Source: JBGAHD01 sp044226395
Lineage (GTDB): Bacteria > Pseudomonadota > Gammaproteobacteria > Xanthomonadales > Ahniellaceae
Assembly (NCBI GenBank): GCA_044226395.1
Contig: JBGAHD010000002.1
Span: 1,178,001-1,242,000, forward strand
DNA: 64,000 nt
Direction of reading: 5' to 3'
Shown in pieces: positions 7,657 through 16,287 of the stretch; positions within the stretch are counted from its first letter, which is position 1; each line of letters opens with the position of its first letter. Below the pieces are notes generated by a model, which ran no database searches, had not been told where the DNA came from, and saw nothing but the letters and a program-made list of their open reading frames with translations. A program made the position numbers and the translations under genes.

Positions 7657-9420
7657 ATGCAGGAGCAACTGGGCAACACCGGTCTGTTGACGATCCTGGT
7701 GCCGGCGGTGGTCGGCGTATTCGTGCTGATGTTCGTGCTGTTCCTGGTCTCGCGCCTGTACACGCGCGCGTCCAAGGAAATCTCCTGGGTGCGCACGGGC
7801 TTCGGCGGGCAGAAGGTCATCATGAATGGCGGCGCGCTGATTTTTCCGGTGCTGCACGAGCTGATTCCGGTGAACATGAACACGCTCAAGCTCGACGTGC
7901 ATCGCGCCAAGGATCAGGCCTTGATCACGCGCGATCGCATGCGCGTGGACGTGACCGCCGAGTTCTTCGTGCGCGTGCAGCCGACCGAAGAGTCGATTGC
8001 CAATGCCGCGCAGACGCTCGGTCGCAAGACCACCGAGCCCGATCAGCTCAAGGAACTGGTCGAAGGCAAGTTCGTCGACGCCCTGCGTTCGGTCGCGGCC
8101 GAGATGGGCATGGAAGAACTGCATGAGCAGCGCACGCTGTTCGTGCAGAAGGTGCAACAGGCGGTGAGCGAGGACCTGTTGAAGAACGGTCTGGAGCTCG
8201 AGTCGGTGTCGCTCACGGGCCTGGATCAGACCGGCCGCGAGTTCTTCAATCCCGATAACGCCTTCGACGCCGAAGGTCTGACCCGCTTGACCGAAGCGAT
8301 CGAACTGCGCCGCAAGAAGCGCAATGAAATCGAGCAGGAGACCGAGGTCGAAGTGCAGCGCAAGAACCTCGCCGCCGAGCAGCAGAAGCTCGCGATCGCA
8401 CGCGAGCAGGAGTACGCCAAGCTCGAACAGCAACGCGAAGTCGAGATCCGACGCGCCCACCAGCAGGCCGAAGTCGCGCGCGAGCAGGCCGAGCAGGCGC
8501 GCGAGGCCGAGCAAGCCAAGATCGTCGCCACGCAGCAGGTCGATCAGCAGAAGATCACCGCGCAGCGCGCCGTCGAAGAGCAGCGCATCGCCATGGAGCA
8601 GCAGCTCAAGGCGCGCGAGGTCGAGAAGCTCAAGATGGTCGAGCTCGCCGAACAGGAGCGCGCCATCGCCATCGCCGAAAAGTCCAAGGCGCAATCCGAA
8701 TCGCAAGCCGCCGCCGACACCGCGCGCGCGCTGGCCGTGCGCGCGTCCGAGCAGGTCGACACCGTGCGCGAGGTCGAGAAGGCCGAACGCCAGAAGAAGA
8801 TCGAACTGGTCGAGGCCGCCAAGGAAGCCGAGCGCGAACAGATTTCCGTGACCATCGCCGCGCAAGCCGAGAAGGAAGCGGCCGAGGAAAAGGCGCAAGC
8901 GATCCGCACGCTCGCCACGGCCAATGCCGATCAACGCCGCATCGAGGCCGAAGGCGATGCCGAGGCCGAGAAACTGCGCGCCGCCGCCGCGGCCGCGCGC
9001 TATCAGGTCGACGCCGAAGGCCAACGCCGCGTCAACGAAGCCGCGAACGTGCTGTCGCCCGAACAGATCGCCATGCAGGTGCGCCTGGCCCTGATGCGTC
9101 ATCTGCCCGAGATCATCCGCGAGAGCGTGCGTCCGATGGAGCGCATCGACGGCATTCGCATCATGCATGTCGACGGCTTGAACGGCGCCGGCGCGTCATC
9201 GGCCGAAGGCAGCGCCACGCCCGGCGGCGGCAATCTCGCCGAGCAAGCCGTCAACAGCGCCCTGCGCTATCGCGCGCAAGCGCCCTTGATCGATGCCCTG
9301 ATGCAGGAACTCGGCCTCAAGGGCGGCGACCTCGCCGGCATGACCGCCGCGCTCGACCCCGCGCCCGCGGCGAAGCCCGAGCCCAAGGACAACGCGCGGC
9401 CACGCGGCGACAAGGCCTGA
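7657..9420 (+). CDS. Flotillin-like (YqiK/band 7) protein
   Basis: The 587-residue protein has one N-terminal membrane helix (about residues 10-32). A band-7/SPFH domain (about 40-210) contains ISWVRTGFGGQKVIMNGG. A very long Ala/Glu/Gln-rich coiled coil spans about 210-470, and a C-terminal oligomerisation region follows. This is the YqiK/flotillin architecture of proteins that scaffold membrane microdomains. It closes the operon hypothetical-pspA-yqiJ-flotillin. The coiled coil produces long spurious open frames on the opposite strand. A hairpin follows directly. Confidence 0.92.
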   Translation: MQEQLGNTGLLTILVPAVVGVFVLMFVLFLVSRLYTRASKEISWVRTGFGGQKVIMNGGALIFPVLHELIPVNMNTLKLDVHRAKDQALITRDRMRVDVTAEFFVRVQPTEESIANAAQTLGRKTTEPDQLKELVEGKFVDALRSVAAEMGMEELHEQRTLFVQKVQQAVSEDLLKNGLELESVSLTGLDQTGREFFNPDNAFDAEGLTRLTEAIELRRKKRNEIEQETEVEVQRKNLAAEQQKLAIAREQEYAKLEQQREVEIRRAHQQAEVAREQAEQAREAEQAKIVATQQVDQQKITAQRAVEEQRIAMEQQLKAREVEKLKMVELAEQERAIAIAEKSKAQSESQAAADTARALAVRASEQVDTVREVEKAERQKKIELVEAAKEAEREQISVTIAAQAEKEAAEEKAQAIRTLATANADQRRIEAEGDAEAEKLRAAAAAARYQVDAEGQRRVNEAANVLSPEQIAMQVRLALMRHLPEIIRESVRPMERIDGIRIMHVDGLNGAGASSAEGSATPGGGNLAEQAVNSALRYRAQAPLIDALMQELGLKGGDLAGMTAALDPAPAAKPEPKDNARPRGDKA

Positions 9421-9430
9421 TCGATCGACG

Positions 9431-9465
9431 GGGCGATCCTCGCGCGAGGCGCGCGCGGATCGCCC
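9431..9465. terminator. Hairpin between converging genes
   Basis: GGGCGATCC (9431-9439) pairs perfectly with GGATCGCCC (9457-9465) over 9 bp. It lies just after the flotillin stop and touches the stop codon of the converging acetyltransferase gene. There is no T-tract, so it is either a bidirectional, Rho-assisted end or only an mRNA-stabilising hairpin. Confidence 0.4.
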
Positions 9466-10067
9466 TAGTTCGTCGTGGTCGCGACCGCCGCGCGCGGTCG
9501 CGCATCGGTGCTAAGCAGCGCATACAACGCCGTATCCGACACTTCATCGCCCACGCGCCAGCGATCGCGCAGCAAGCCTTCGCGCTGAAAACCCACGCGT
9601 TCGATCAAGGCGATCGAGCGCGTGTTGCGCGGATCGATGTCGGCCTCGATGCGGTGGAGATTGAGCGTGTCGAAGGCAAACGCGATCGCAAGTTCCAAGG
9701 CCTCGCGCGCATAGCCGCCGCCCCAGAACGCGCGCAGCAGGCTGTAGCCGATTTCGCAGCGGCGATGATCGGGATCGATCTTGAACAGCGTGACATTGCC
9801 GATGAAGACATCATGCGCGCGCAACGTGATCGCCCAGGCGAGGGCCTGGCGCGCGCCGAAGCTGTCGATCTGCGCGCGCACGCGCGCCTCGGCCTGCGCG
9901 CGCGTTTGCATGGGCACGGTGCTCCAGTAGCGCATGGCTTCGGGGTCGGCGTGCAGTTCAAACGTGGCGTCGATGTCGCGCGCGTGCGTGGCGCGCAGTC
10001 GCACGCGCGCGCCGAGCAGCTCGGGCGGCTCGTGCTGGTCGGGTAGCCAGGCGGGCGTTTCACTCAT
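9465..10067 (-). CDS. GNAT-family N-acetyltransferase (RimJ/RimL type)
   Basis: The 200-residue protein shows the RimJ/RimL-like GNAT fold. The N-terminal part reads RVRLRATHARDIDATFELHAD, the acetyl-CoA binding area has LLRAFWGGGYAREALELAIAFAF, and the late part has NTRSIALIERVGFQREGLLRDRW, the usual end of the domain. These enzymes acetylate N-terminal amines of ribosomal proteins or small-molecule amines; the substrate is not predictable. I start at ATG 10067; an upstream extension would run into the control region of the divergent ohr-like gene. Confidence 0.88.
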   Translation of the reverse strand: MSETPAWLPDQHEPPELLGARVRLRATHARDIDATFELHADPEAMRYWSTVPMQTRAQAEARVRAQIDSFGARQALAWAITLRAHDVFIGNVTLFKIDPDHRRCEIGYSLLRAFWGGGYAREALELAIAFAFDTLNLHRIEADIDPRNTRSIALIERVGFQREGLLRDRWRVGDEVSDTALYALLSTDARPRAAVATTTN

Positions 10068-10215
10068 GGTCCATGGGCCTCGAAGGCGGGTCGTCGTCAT
10101 CCGTGCGAAACATCGAGGCATCGATGCGCGCGCCGATCGACGCGCGGTGCCGCGCGCGTACGATGCTGGCGTAGGATAGCGGGCCAGTGCTTCCGACCCA
10201 CCAGGAGAGTCGCTC

Positions 10216-10638
10216 ATGCAATCGCTCTACAGCGCGCAAGCCACGGCCGTCGGCGGCCGCGATGGTCACGTCGAGACCGCCGATGGGCTGCTCAAGCTCG
10301 AGATGTCCATCCCGAAGTCGATGGGTGGACCGGGTCGGCCGCAGACCACCAATCCGGAGCAGTTGTTCGCGTGCGGTTATTCCGCGTGCTTCGGCGGCGC
10401 GGTTGGCTTCGTCGCGAAGCAGCAGAAGGTCGACGTCGGCGCGATCGAGGTCACGGCGGTCGTGGACATCGGCAAGGTCGAACCCGCGGGCCTGGGTCTT
10501 AGCGTGGAGTTGAAGGTGCGCCTGCCTGGCGTGCCGCGCGCGAAGGCCGAGGAACTGGTGCACGCCGCGCATCAGGTGTGTCCGTACTCCAAGGCCACGC
10601 GCAACAACATCGAGGTCAAGCTCAGCGTCGTCGATTGA
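10216..10638 (+). CDS. ohr: Ohr/OsmC-family organic hydroperoxide resistance protein
   Basis: At 140 residues this matches the Ohr subgroup of OsmC proteins, thiol peroxidases that reduce organic hydroperoxides using lipoylated proteins as reductant. The reactive Cys is C58 in YSACFGGA and the resolving Cys is C122 in HQVCPYSKAT, both in the expected sequence setting. AGGAG lies upstream of ATG 10216. The lipoamide-dependent E2 and E3 genes of pyruvate dehydrogenase follow within 2.5 kb; since Ohr is recycled by lipoamide/Lpd, this proximity may be meaningful (inference). No OhrR-type repressor gene is adjacent. Confidence 0.93.
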   Translation: MQSLYSAQATAVGGRDGHVETADGLLKLEMSIPKSMGGPGRPQTTNPEQLFACGYSACFGGAVGFVAKQQKVDVGAIEVTAVVDIGKVEPAGLGLSVELKVRLPGVPRAKAEELVHAAHQVCPYSKATRNNIEVKLSVVD

Positions 10639-10671
10639 TGTCGCGCGCTCGCGAATCGGCGCGCCGTGGCC

Positions 10672-10875
10672 TCACGGCGCGTTGAGGGCGAGCACCTGAC
10701 AGCTCAACACCTCGGACGCGGTCAGGCGCGCATCGCTGAGATTGATTGGCGCGGAAGCCGGCCGCGTGAGGCTCGCGACTTCACTCGGCGACAGCGGACG
10801 CGCCAGGGCCGCGATCACGGCGCCCTGCGCGAGCGCCAGTCCCAGCGCGAGCAATTGGCGATGCAGCTTCTTCAT
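10672..10875 (-). CDS. Small exported protein of unknown function
   Basis: A 67-residue frame with GGAGG upstream of ATG 10875. It begins MKKLHRQLLALGLALAQGAVIAALA, a good Sec signal peptide with a plausible AxA cleavage site, and leaves a mature part of about 40 residues rich in Ser, Ala and Leu with one Cys. I do not recognise a family. It lies between the ohr and E2 genes on the opposite strand. Support is the signal peptide and ribosome site only. Confidence 0.5.
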   Translation of the reverse strand: MKKLHRQLLALGLALAQGAVIAALARPLSPSEVASLTRPASAPINLSDARLTASEVLSCQVLALNAP

Positions 10876-10987
10876 GGCGGGCCTCCGTGGTTTGCGTCTC
10901 GCAAGCCACTCAGCAAGCGACATGCCAAGGCGCGAGCCCGCTCAACTCGCGGTTTTTCGCGCGGGTCGCGCACCAAGTCGGGGAAAA

Positions 10988-11005
10988 CGGACGTTCGAAC
11001 GTCCG
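10988..11005. promoter_or_regulatory. Perfect 18-bp palindrome upstream of the E2 gene
   Basis: CGGACGTTCGAACGTCCG is a perfect inverted repeat centred on TTCGAA, about 130 bp upstream of the dihydrolipoamide acetyltransferase start. A further CGGACGTT half-site lies at 11030-11037. This is the form of a dimeric repressor operator, but I cannot name a regulator. Confidence 0.4.
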
Positions 11006-11136
11006 CTCGCGGACACTTTGATCGCGATTCGGACGTTGCCGTGCTGGCGTCGCGCCCAAGAACAACGCCACAATAGCCCGCTCAAGCACCAAGGCGGCGC
11101 GAAGCTCGTCGCCCGATCAACCGCGGAGAGGATCCC

Positions 11137-12474
11137 ATGAAGGAAGCGCGTGTCCCCGATATCGGCAACTACAAAGACGTGCCGGTGATCGAGATCCTGG
11201 TCAAGCCAGGCGACAGCGTGAAGAAGGATCAAGGCCTGCTGACCCTGGAGTCGGACAAGGCCACGATGGAAGTGCCCTCCGAAATCGCCGGCGTGGTGCG
11301 CGAGATCAAGGTCAAAGTCGGCGACGCCGTGTCCGAAGGCATGGTCGTGGCGCTGATCGACGAGGCCAGCGGCGCCGCCGCGACGCCCGCGCCCGCGAAG
11401 GCCGCCGCGTCCGCGGCTGCGCCAGCTCCCGCGCCGGCGCCCGCGCCCGTCGCCGCGACGGCGCCCGCCGCGCCCACGGTCGCGGCCAGCGCGAGCGCTG
11501 GTCCCACGCGCACGCCACCGGTGAGTTTCGATGCCGATCAAGTGATGCCCGGCGCCTTGCCTTATGCCAGCCCCGCCGTGCGCGCGTTCGCGCGTGAGCT
11601 CGGTGTCGATCTGGCCCAGGTCAAGGGCACGGGGCGCAAGGATCGCCTCACGCGCGAGGACGTGCAGAACCACGTCAAGGCCGTGATGTCCGGCGCCGCC
11701 GCCGCGCCGCGCGCGGCCGCCGCCACGGGTGGTGGCGCGGGTCTGAATCTGTTGCCCTGGCCGCAAGTCGACTTCGCCAAGTTCGGCGCGGTCGAGAGCA
11801 AGCCGCTGTCGCGCATCAAGAAGATCTCCGGCGCCAACCTCGCGCGCAACTGGGTGATGATTCCGCACGTCACTCAGCACGAGGAGGCCGACATCACCGA
11901 GATGGAAGCTTTCCGCAAGAGCGCTGGCGAGCAATACAAGGACGTCAAGCTCACGCCTCTCGTCTTTCTGATCAAGGCCGTGGTCGCGGCGCTGCGCAAG
12001 TTCCCCAGCTTCAATGCCTCGCTCGACGCCACCGGCGAGAACCTGGTGTTGAAGAAGTATTTCCACGTCGGCATCGCGGTCGACACGCCCGATGGTCTGG
12101 TCGTGCCCGTGATCCGCGATTGCGATCAGAAGGGCTTGGTCGATCTGGCCGTGGAACTCGGCGCGATCAGCGCCAAGGCGCGCGAGAAGAAGCTCGGTCC
12201 GGCCGACATGTCGGGCGGGTGCTTTTCGATCTCCTCGCTTGGCGGCATTGGTGGCACGGCGTTCACGCCGATCATCAACGCGCCCGAGGTGGCGATTCTC
12301 GGCGTGTCCAAGGCCGCGACCAAGCCGGTGTGGAATGGTCACGAATTCGCGCCGCGCTTGATGCTGCCGCTGTCGCTGTCGTACGACCATCGCGTGATCG
12401 ATGGCGCCGAGGCCGCGCGCTTCGCGGCCTATCTGGCGCAGATGCTGGGCGATATCCGCAAGCTCTTGCTTTGA
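11137..12474 (+). CDS. aceF: Dihydrolipoamide acetyltransferase, E2 of pyruvate dehydrogenase
   Basis: The 445-residue protein has one lipoyl domain (residues 1-75, lipoylated Lys K41 in ESDKATMEV), an Ala/Pro-rich linker, and a peripheral subunit-binding domain (SPAVRAFARELGVDL). The catalytic domain ends with SYDHRVIDG (H418, D422). It transfers acetyl groups from lipoamide to CoA in the cytoplasmic pyruvate dehydrogenase complex. AGAGGATCC precedes the ATG. The E1 gene aceE, commonly just upstream, is absent here. The lpd gene follows after a small unknown gene. A 2-oxoglutarate or branched-chain E2 is less likely given the lpd partner with the same lipoyl domain. Confidence 0.93.
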   Translation: MKEARVPDIGNYKDVPVIEILVKPGDSVKKDQGLLTLESDKATMEVPSEIAGVVREIKVKVGDAVSEGMVVALIDEASGAAATPAPAKAAASAAAPAPAPAPAPVAATAPAAPTVAASASAGPTRTPPVSFDADQVMPGALPYASPAVRAFARELGVDLAQVKGTGRKDRLTREDVQNHVKAVMSGAAAAPRAAAATGGGAGLNLLPWPQVDFAKFGAVESKPLSRIKKISGANLARNWVMIPHVTQHEEADITEMEAFRKSAGEQYKDVKLTPLVFLIKAVVAALRKFPSFNASLDATGENLVLKKYFHVGIAVDTPDGLVVPVIRDCDQKGLVDLAVELGAISAKAREKKLGPADMSGGCFSISSLGGIGGTAFTPIINAPEVAILGVSKAATKPVWNGHEFAPRLMLPLSLSYDHRVIDGAEAARFAAYLAQMLGDIRKLLL

Positions 12475-12494
12475 TCGACGCGCGCGGAGCCGCC

Positions 12495-12926
12495 ATGACC
12501 TCGCCGCTGTGGACCTCGATGCGGGTCGATGATGACTTCACCGACGTCAAGATCATCGACCTCGACGTGGCGCGCACCACGTGGTCGCGCGTGCACGAAT
12601 CGATGCGCGTGATGCACCTCAAGCTCAGCCGGCATCCGCCCGACATCATCTGGGAGCGGTTCTTCTTCGAGGAACGCGACACGCGCATCAACGCGCGGCG
12701 TCGCGGCTTGTGGATCGAGAACGGCTACATTCTGTTCGATTGCTTGCCGAGCGAAATCGAGAACTGTCACTTGCCCGATATTCGCAAGTCGCTCGAACAC
12801 GCCAATCGCAAGTATCACGATTACGTCGCCCAGCGCCGGCGCGAGCGCGAGCAGGCGCATCATGCCGAGGAGCGCGAGTTGATCGAACTCGAGCAACTGC
12901 GCAAGCGCATCCGCTTCGACGCCTGA
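12495..12926 (+). CDS. Hypothetical protein between E2 and E3 genes
   Basis: A 143-residue protein with GGAG before ATG 12495, 20 bp after aceF. The N-terminal two thirds look globular, with motifs such as ERFFFEERDTRINARRRGLW and NGYILFDCLPSEIENCHLP. The last ~45 residues form a highly charged coiled coil (RRREREQAHHAEERELIELE). There is no signal peptide or membrane helix. I do not recognise the family. Its position inside the pyruvate dehydrogenase operon suggests co-expression; a role in the complex is speculation. Confidence 0.75.
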   Translation: MTSPLWTSMRVDDDFTDVKIIDLDVARTTWSRVHESMRVMHLKLSRHPPDIIWERFFFEERDTRINARRRGLWIENGYILFDCLPSEIENCHLPDIRKSLEHANRKYHDYVAQRRREREQAHHAEERELIELEQLRKRIRFDA

Positions 12927-13019
12927 ACCGATGAACCCGCGCGCGCCAGTCCCACCACGACCCCGCGCGCGTCACGACCGGAACGCCGCGTCGCGTTCCG
13001 CCGCATAGCAGGAGTTTGC

Positions 13020-14807
13020 ATGGCCACGATCGAGATCAAAGTCCCCGACATCGGCAACTACAAGGACGTGCCCGTCATCGAGTGGCTGGTGAAACCCGGC
13101 GACACGGTGAAGAAGGATCAGGGTTTGCTGACCCTGGAGTCGGACAAGGCCACGATGGAAGTGCCCGCGTCGGCCGCCGGCGTGGTGCGCGAACTCAAGG
13201 TCAAGGTCGGCGACGCGGTCAGCGAAGGCACGGTGATCGCCGTGCTCGACAGCGAAGGCGCCGCGCAAGCCGCCGCGCCCGCGAAGTCCGCCGCGCCGGC
13301 AGCAGCGCCCGCGCCCGCGCCCGCGCCGACGAGCGCGCCCGCCGCCGCCGCGCCCGCGCCGAAAGCGGCCGCCGGCACCGGCCGCAAGGCCGACATCGAA
13401 TGCCAGGTCGCGGTGCTCGGCTCCGGCCCCGGCGGTTACACCGCGGCCTTCCGCGCGGCCGATCTTGATCAGAACACGGTACTAATCGAACGCTATCCGC
13501 AGTTGGGCGGCGTGTGCTTGAACGTGGGCTGCATTCCCTCGAAGGCCTTGTTGCACGCCGCGCGCGTGATCGATGAAGCCGCGCACGCCAGCGAACTCGG
13601 CATCACCTTCGGCGCGCCGACCATCGCGCTCGATAAGCTGCGCGCGTACAAGGACGGCGTCGTGGCCAAGCTCACCGGTGGTCTGGCCGGCATGGCCAAG
13701 CAGCGCAAGGTCACGCGCGTGCAGGGCACGGGGCGCTTCGTGTCGCCGAACGAGATCGAAGTCGACACGCCCGAGGGCAAGAAGCTCGTGCGCTTCGAGC
13801 GCGCGATCATCGCCGCCGGTTCGCAAGCGGTGAAGTTGCCGGGCTTGCCCTGGGGCGATCCGCGCCTGCTCGATTCCACCGATGCGCTGATGCTCGCCGA
13901 AGTGCCCAAGCGTCTGCTCGTGATCGGCGGCGGCATCATCGGTCTGGAAATGGCTTGCGTGTACGAGGCGCTGGGCGCCAAGGTCACGGTGGTGGAATTG
14001 CTCGATCAGCTGATGCCCGGCGCCGACGTCGACCTGGTGCGTCCGCTCGAACAGCGCTTGAAGAAGCGCTACGAGAGCATTCTGCTCAAGACCAAGGTGG
14101 TCAAGCTCGAGGCCAAGCCCGAAGGCTTGGTCGCGACCTTCGAAGGCGACAAGGCGCCCGCGCCGCAAACTTACGATCGCGTGTTGTGCGCGGTCGGTCG
14201 CGCGCCGAACGGCAAGAAGATTGGCGCCGAGGCCGCGGGCGTAGTCGTGACCGATCGCGGCTTCATTCCGGTCGATAAGCAGATGCGCACCAATGTGCCG
14301 CACATCTTCGCCATCGGCGATCTGGTCGGTAACCCGATGCTGGCGCACAAGGCCACGCACGAAGGCAAGGTCGCGGCGGAAGTGTGCGCCGGGCTCAAGA
14401 GCGAGTTCGTGGCGCGCGTGATTCCGTCGGTCGCTTACACCGATCCGGAAGTGGCTTGGGTCGGCGTGACCGAGCACGAGGCCAAGGCGCGCGGCATTGC
14501 TTACGGCGTGGGCAAGTTTCCCTACGCGGCCTCGGGTCGCGCGATCGGCATCAACCGTACCGAGGGCTTCACCAAGCTGATCTTCGACGAGGCCACGCAT
14601 CGCGTGATCGGCGCCGGCATCGTCGGCCCGAACGCGGGTGATCTGATCAGCGAGGTCGCGCTCGCCATCGAGATGGGTTGCGAGGCCGCCGACATCGGTC
14701 TGACCATTCATCCGCATCCGACGTTGTCGGAATCGGTGGGCATGGCGGCCGAGGCTTACGAGGGCACGATCACCGATTTGTATCTGCCCAAGAAGCCCAA
14801 GCACTGA
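13020..14807 (+). CDS. lpdA: Dihydrolipoamide dehydrogenase (E3) with N-terminal lipoyl domain
   Basis: The 595-residue protein combines a lipoyl domain (residues 1-80, Lys K43), an Ala/Pro linker and a full flavoprotein disulfide reductase. The FAD-binding site is VLGSGPGGYTAAFRAADL. The redox-active Cys pair is C166/C171 in GGVCLNVGCIPSK, and the NAD site is VIGGGIIGLEMA. The C-terminal dimer domain carries HPHPTLSE with the catalytic His. It re-oxidises dihydrolipoamide with NAD+ for the pyruvate dehydrogenase complex. The lipoyl part is nearly the same as that of the E2 gene 1.9 kb upstream, a form of Lpd seen in Neisseria and Xanthomonadales. Confidence 0.95.
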   Translation: MATIEIKVPDIGNYKDVPVIEWLVKPGDTVKKDQGLLTLESDKATMEVPASAAGVVRELKVKVGDAVSEGTVIAVLDSEGAAQAAAPAKSAAPAAAPAPAPAPTSAPAAAAPAPKAAAGTGRKADIECQVAVLGSGPGGYTAAFRAADLDQNTVLIERYPQLGGVCLNVGCIPSKALLHAARVIDEAAHASELGITFGAPTIALDKLRAYKDGVVAKLTGGLAGMAKQRKVTRVQGTGRFVSPNEIEVDTPEGKKLVRFERAIIAAGSQAVKLPGLPWGDPRLLDSTDALMLAEVPKRLLVIGGGIIGLEMACVYEALGAKVTVVELLDQLMPGADVDLVRPLEQRLKKRYESILLKTKVVKLEAKPEGLVATFEGDKAPAPQTYDRVLCAVGRAPNGKKIGAEAAGVVVTDRGFIPVDKQMRTNVPHIFAIGDLVGNPMLAHKATHEGKVAAEVCAGLKSEFVARVIPSVAYTDPEVAWVGVTEHEAKARGIAYGVGKFPYAASGRAIGINRTEGFTKLIFDEATHRVIGAGIVGPNAGDLISEVALAIEMGCEAADIGLTIHPHPTLSESVGMAAEAYEGTITDLYLPKKPKH

Positions 14808-14827
14808 GCGCGCGGCGGAGGACTCGC

Positions 14828-15646
14828 ATGATCGCGCGCTTCCTCCGCCCCGGCCCGCCACTCGCGGGCTTCGTCGATTGCTTGTGGTACTACGACGCGT
14901 ACAACGCCACGCACACGCGCGAGCTGGCCCTGCCCACGGGCACGCTGGAGCTGGTGATCAATCTCGCCGAAACCGAAACGCGCATGTACGACGCCGACGC
15001 GCTCGACACGCCGCGCACGTTTGAATCGGCCATTGTCTGCGGCGCTTACAACGGCTACTTCGGCATCGACACGGCCGAGCAGGTGCATTGCATCGGCGTG
15101 CATTTTCGACCGGGCGGGGCCGTGCCTTTTCTCGGTCCGCCAGCGCCGGAACTGACCGATCGACACGTCGATCTGAGCGCGTTGCGGGGCGATGGCGCGC
15201 GGGGCTTGCGCGAGCGTCTGCTCGACGAGCCCACGCCCGAGCGGCGCCTTGCCGTGCTCGAACGTATCCTGATTCAACGCCTGCGTCGCGCGCCCACGCG
15301 TCACCCCGCCGTGGCCGCCGCGCTGCGCGCGATCGATCGCGATCCGGCGCTCGCGCGCGTGGCGGCGATCGGCGCCGACAGCGGCTACAGCACGCGGCGT
15401 TTCAATGATCTGTTCCAGACCGAAGTGGGGCTGACGCCCAAACGCTATTGTCGCGTGATGCGGTTTAGTCGCGCGCTCGAGCAATATGCGCGCGAAGGCC
15501 AAGTGTCCTGGGCGCGCGTGGCGGCCGATGGCGGCTACTACGATCAGGCGCATCTGACGCGCGATTTTCGCCAGTTCTGCGGGCGCGCGCCCGGCGACTA
15601 TCGACCGGTATCGCCCGATCGCATTCATCACGTCGCGTTGGACTGA
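14828..15646 (+). CDS. AraC-family transcriptional regulator
   Basis: This 272-residue protein starts at ATG 14828, 20 bp after lpdA, with GCGGAGG before it. The N-terminal half (IARFLRPGPPLAGFVDCLWYY... and GVHFRPGGAVPFLG) matches the DUF6597-type sensor found in many AraC regulators. The C-terminal 100 residues contain two helix-turn-helix motifs; SGYSTRRFNDLFQTEVGLTPKRY and GYYDQAHLTRDFRQFCGRAP are the typical AraC signatures. The effector is unknown. It may control the VOC protein encoded directly downstream. Confidence 0.9.
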   Translation: MIARFLRPGPPLAGFVDCLWYYDAYNATHTRELALPTGTLELVINLAETETRMYDADALDTPRTFESAIVCGAYNGYFGIDTAEQVHCIGVHFRPGGAVPFLGPPAPELTDRHVDLSALRGDGARGLRERLLDEPTPERRLAVLERILIQRLRRAPTRHPAVAAALRAIDRDPALARVAAIGADSGYSTRRFNDLFQTEVGLTPKRYCRVMRFSRALEQYAREGQVSWARVAADGGYYDQAHLTRDFRQFCGRAPGDYRPVSPDRIHHVALD

Positions 15647-15734
15647 ACGCGCTGCCGATTTTTCCAAGACGCGCGCGCGACGAACGCGCACCCTGCGCGT
15701 CGGCCGCCGGGTGGCGGTGAATCGGAGTCGAGGC

Positions 15735-16193
15735 ATGAATAGTCCCCGAGCCCTGAGCGTGGCGCCCTACTTGCGCGTGCGCGATGGCGTGAACGCGATC
15801 GCGTTCTACATCGCCGCGTTCGGCGCGGTCGAGCGGTTTCGTCTGGTCGAGCCCGGTGGGCGCTTGGGCCATGCCGAGTTGTCGATCGGCGATGCCACGC
15901 TGATGATCTCCGACGAATATCCCGAGCATGGCATTCACGGGCCCGCGACGCTCGGCGGCACGAGCGGCGCGCTGCACTTGGAAGTCGACGACGCGCACGC
16001 CGCGCTGGCCCGGGCGCTCGCCGCCGGCGCCACGCTGCTGCTGCCCGTGCACGATACGTTCTGCGGCGAACGCTCGGCCAAGGTGCGCGATCCCTTCGGT
16101 CACGATTGGCTGATCGATCAACACGTCGAGGACGTGACGCCGGCCGAGATGCAGCGCCGTTTCACCGCGATGTGCGAAGCGGGAGAACTCTGA
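15735..16193 (+). CDS. VOC-family (glyoxalase/PhnB-like) protein
   Basis: The 152-residue protein has two beta-alpha-beta-beta-beta units of the vicinal oxygen chelate fold. It reads SVAPYLRVRDGVNAIAFYIAAFGA at the start, then GHAELSIGDATLMISDEYPE, and ends with AKVRDPFGHDWLIDQH. This pattern is that of PhnB-like proteins, several of which bind a metal and small organic substrates; the biochemical role is usually unknown. It lies 88 bp after the AraC gene on the same strand. Confidence 0.85.
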   Translation: MNSPRALSVAPYLRVRDGVNAIAFYIAAFGAVERFRLVEPGGRLGHAELSIGDATLMISDEYPEHGIHGPATLGGTSGALHLEVDDAHAALARALAAGATLLLPVHDTFCGERSAKVRDPFGHDWLIDQHVEDVTPAEMQRRFTAMCEAGEL

Positions 16194-16198
16194 AACAA

Positions 16199-16230
16199 CG
16201 CGGACGCCGCGGTGACCCGCGACGTCCGCG
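16199..16230. terminator. Hairpin between VOC and RCC1-repeat genes
   Basis: CGCGGACG (16199-16206) pairs with CGTCCGCG (16223-16230) over 8 bp, 5 bp after the VOC stop codon and between two converging genes. No T-tract follows, so the call is tentative. Confidence 0.35.
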
Positions 16231-16287
16231 CACCGATGACGCCGGCCACCGGAAGGCGGGCGTCAAGGCTGGTGGGAAGGCGCGTGC

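Noticed and set aside
6172..9168. 998-codon open frame on the minus strand opposite pspA, yqiJ and flotillin genes
   Set aside because: It is a by-product of GC-rich codon bias opposite real genes; it is full of low-complexity His, Arg, Gly and Leu repeats and lacks family motifs.
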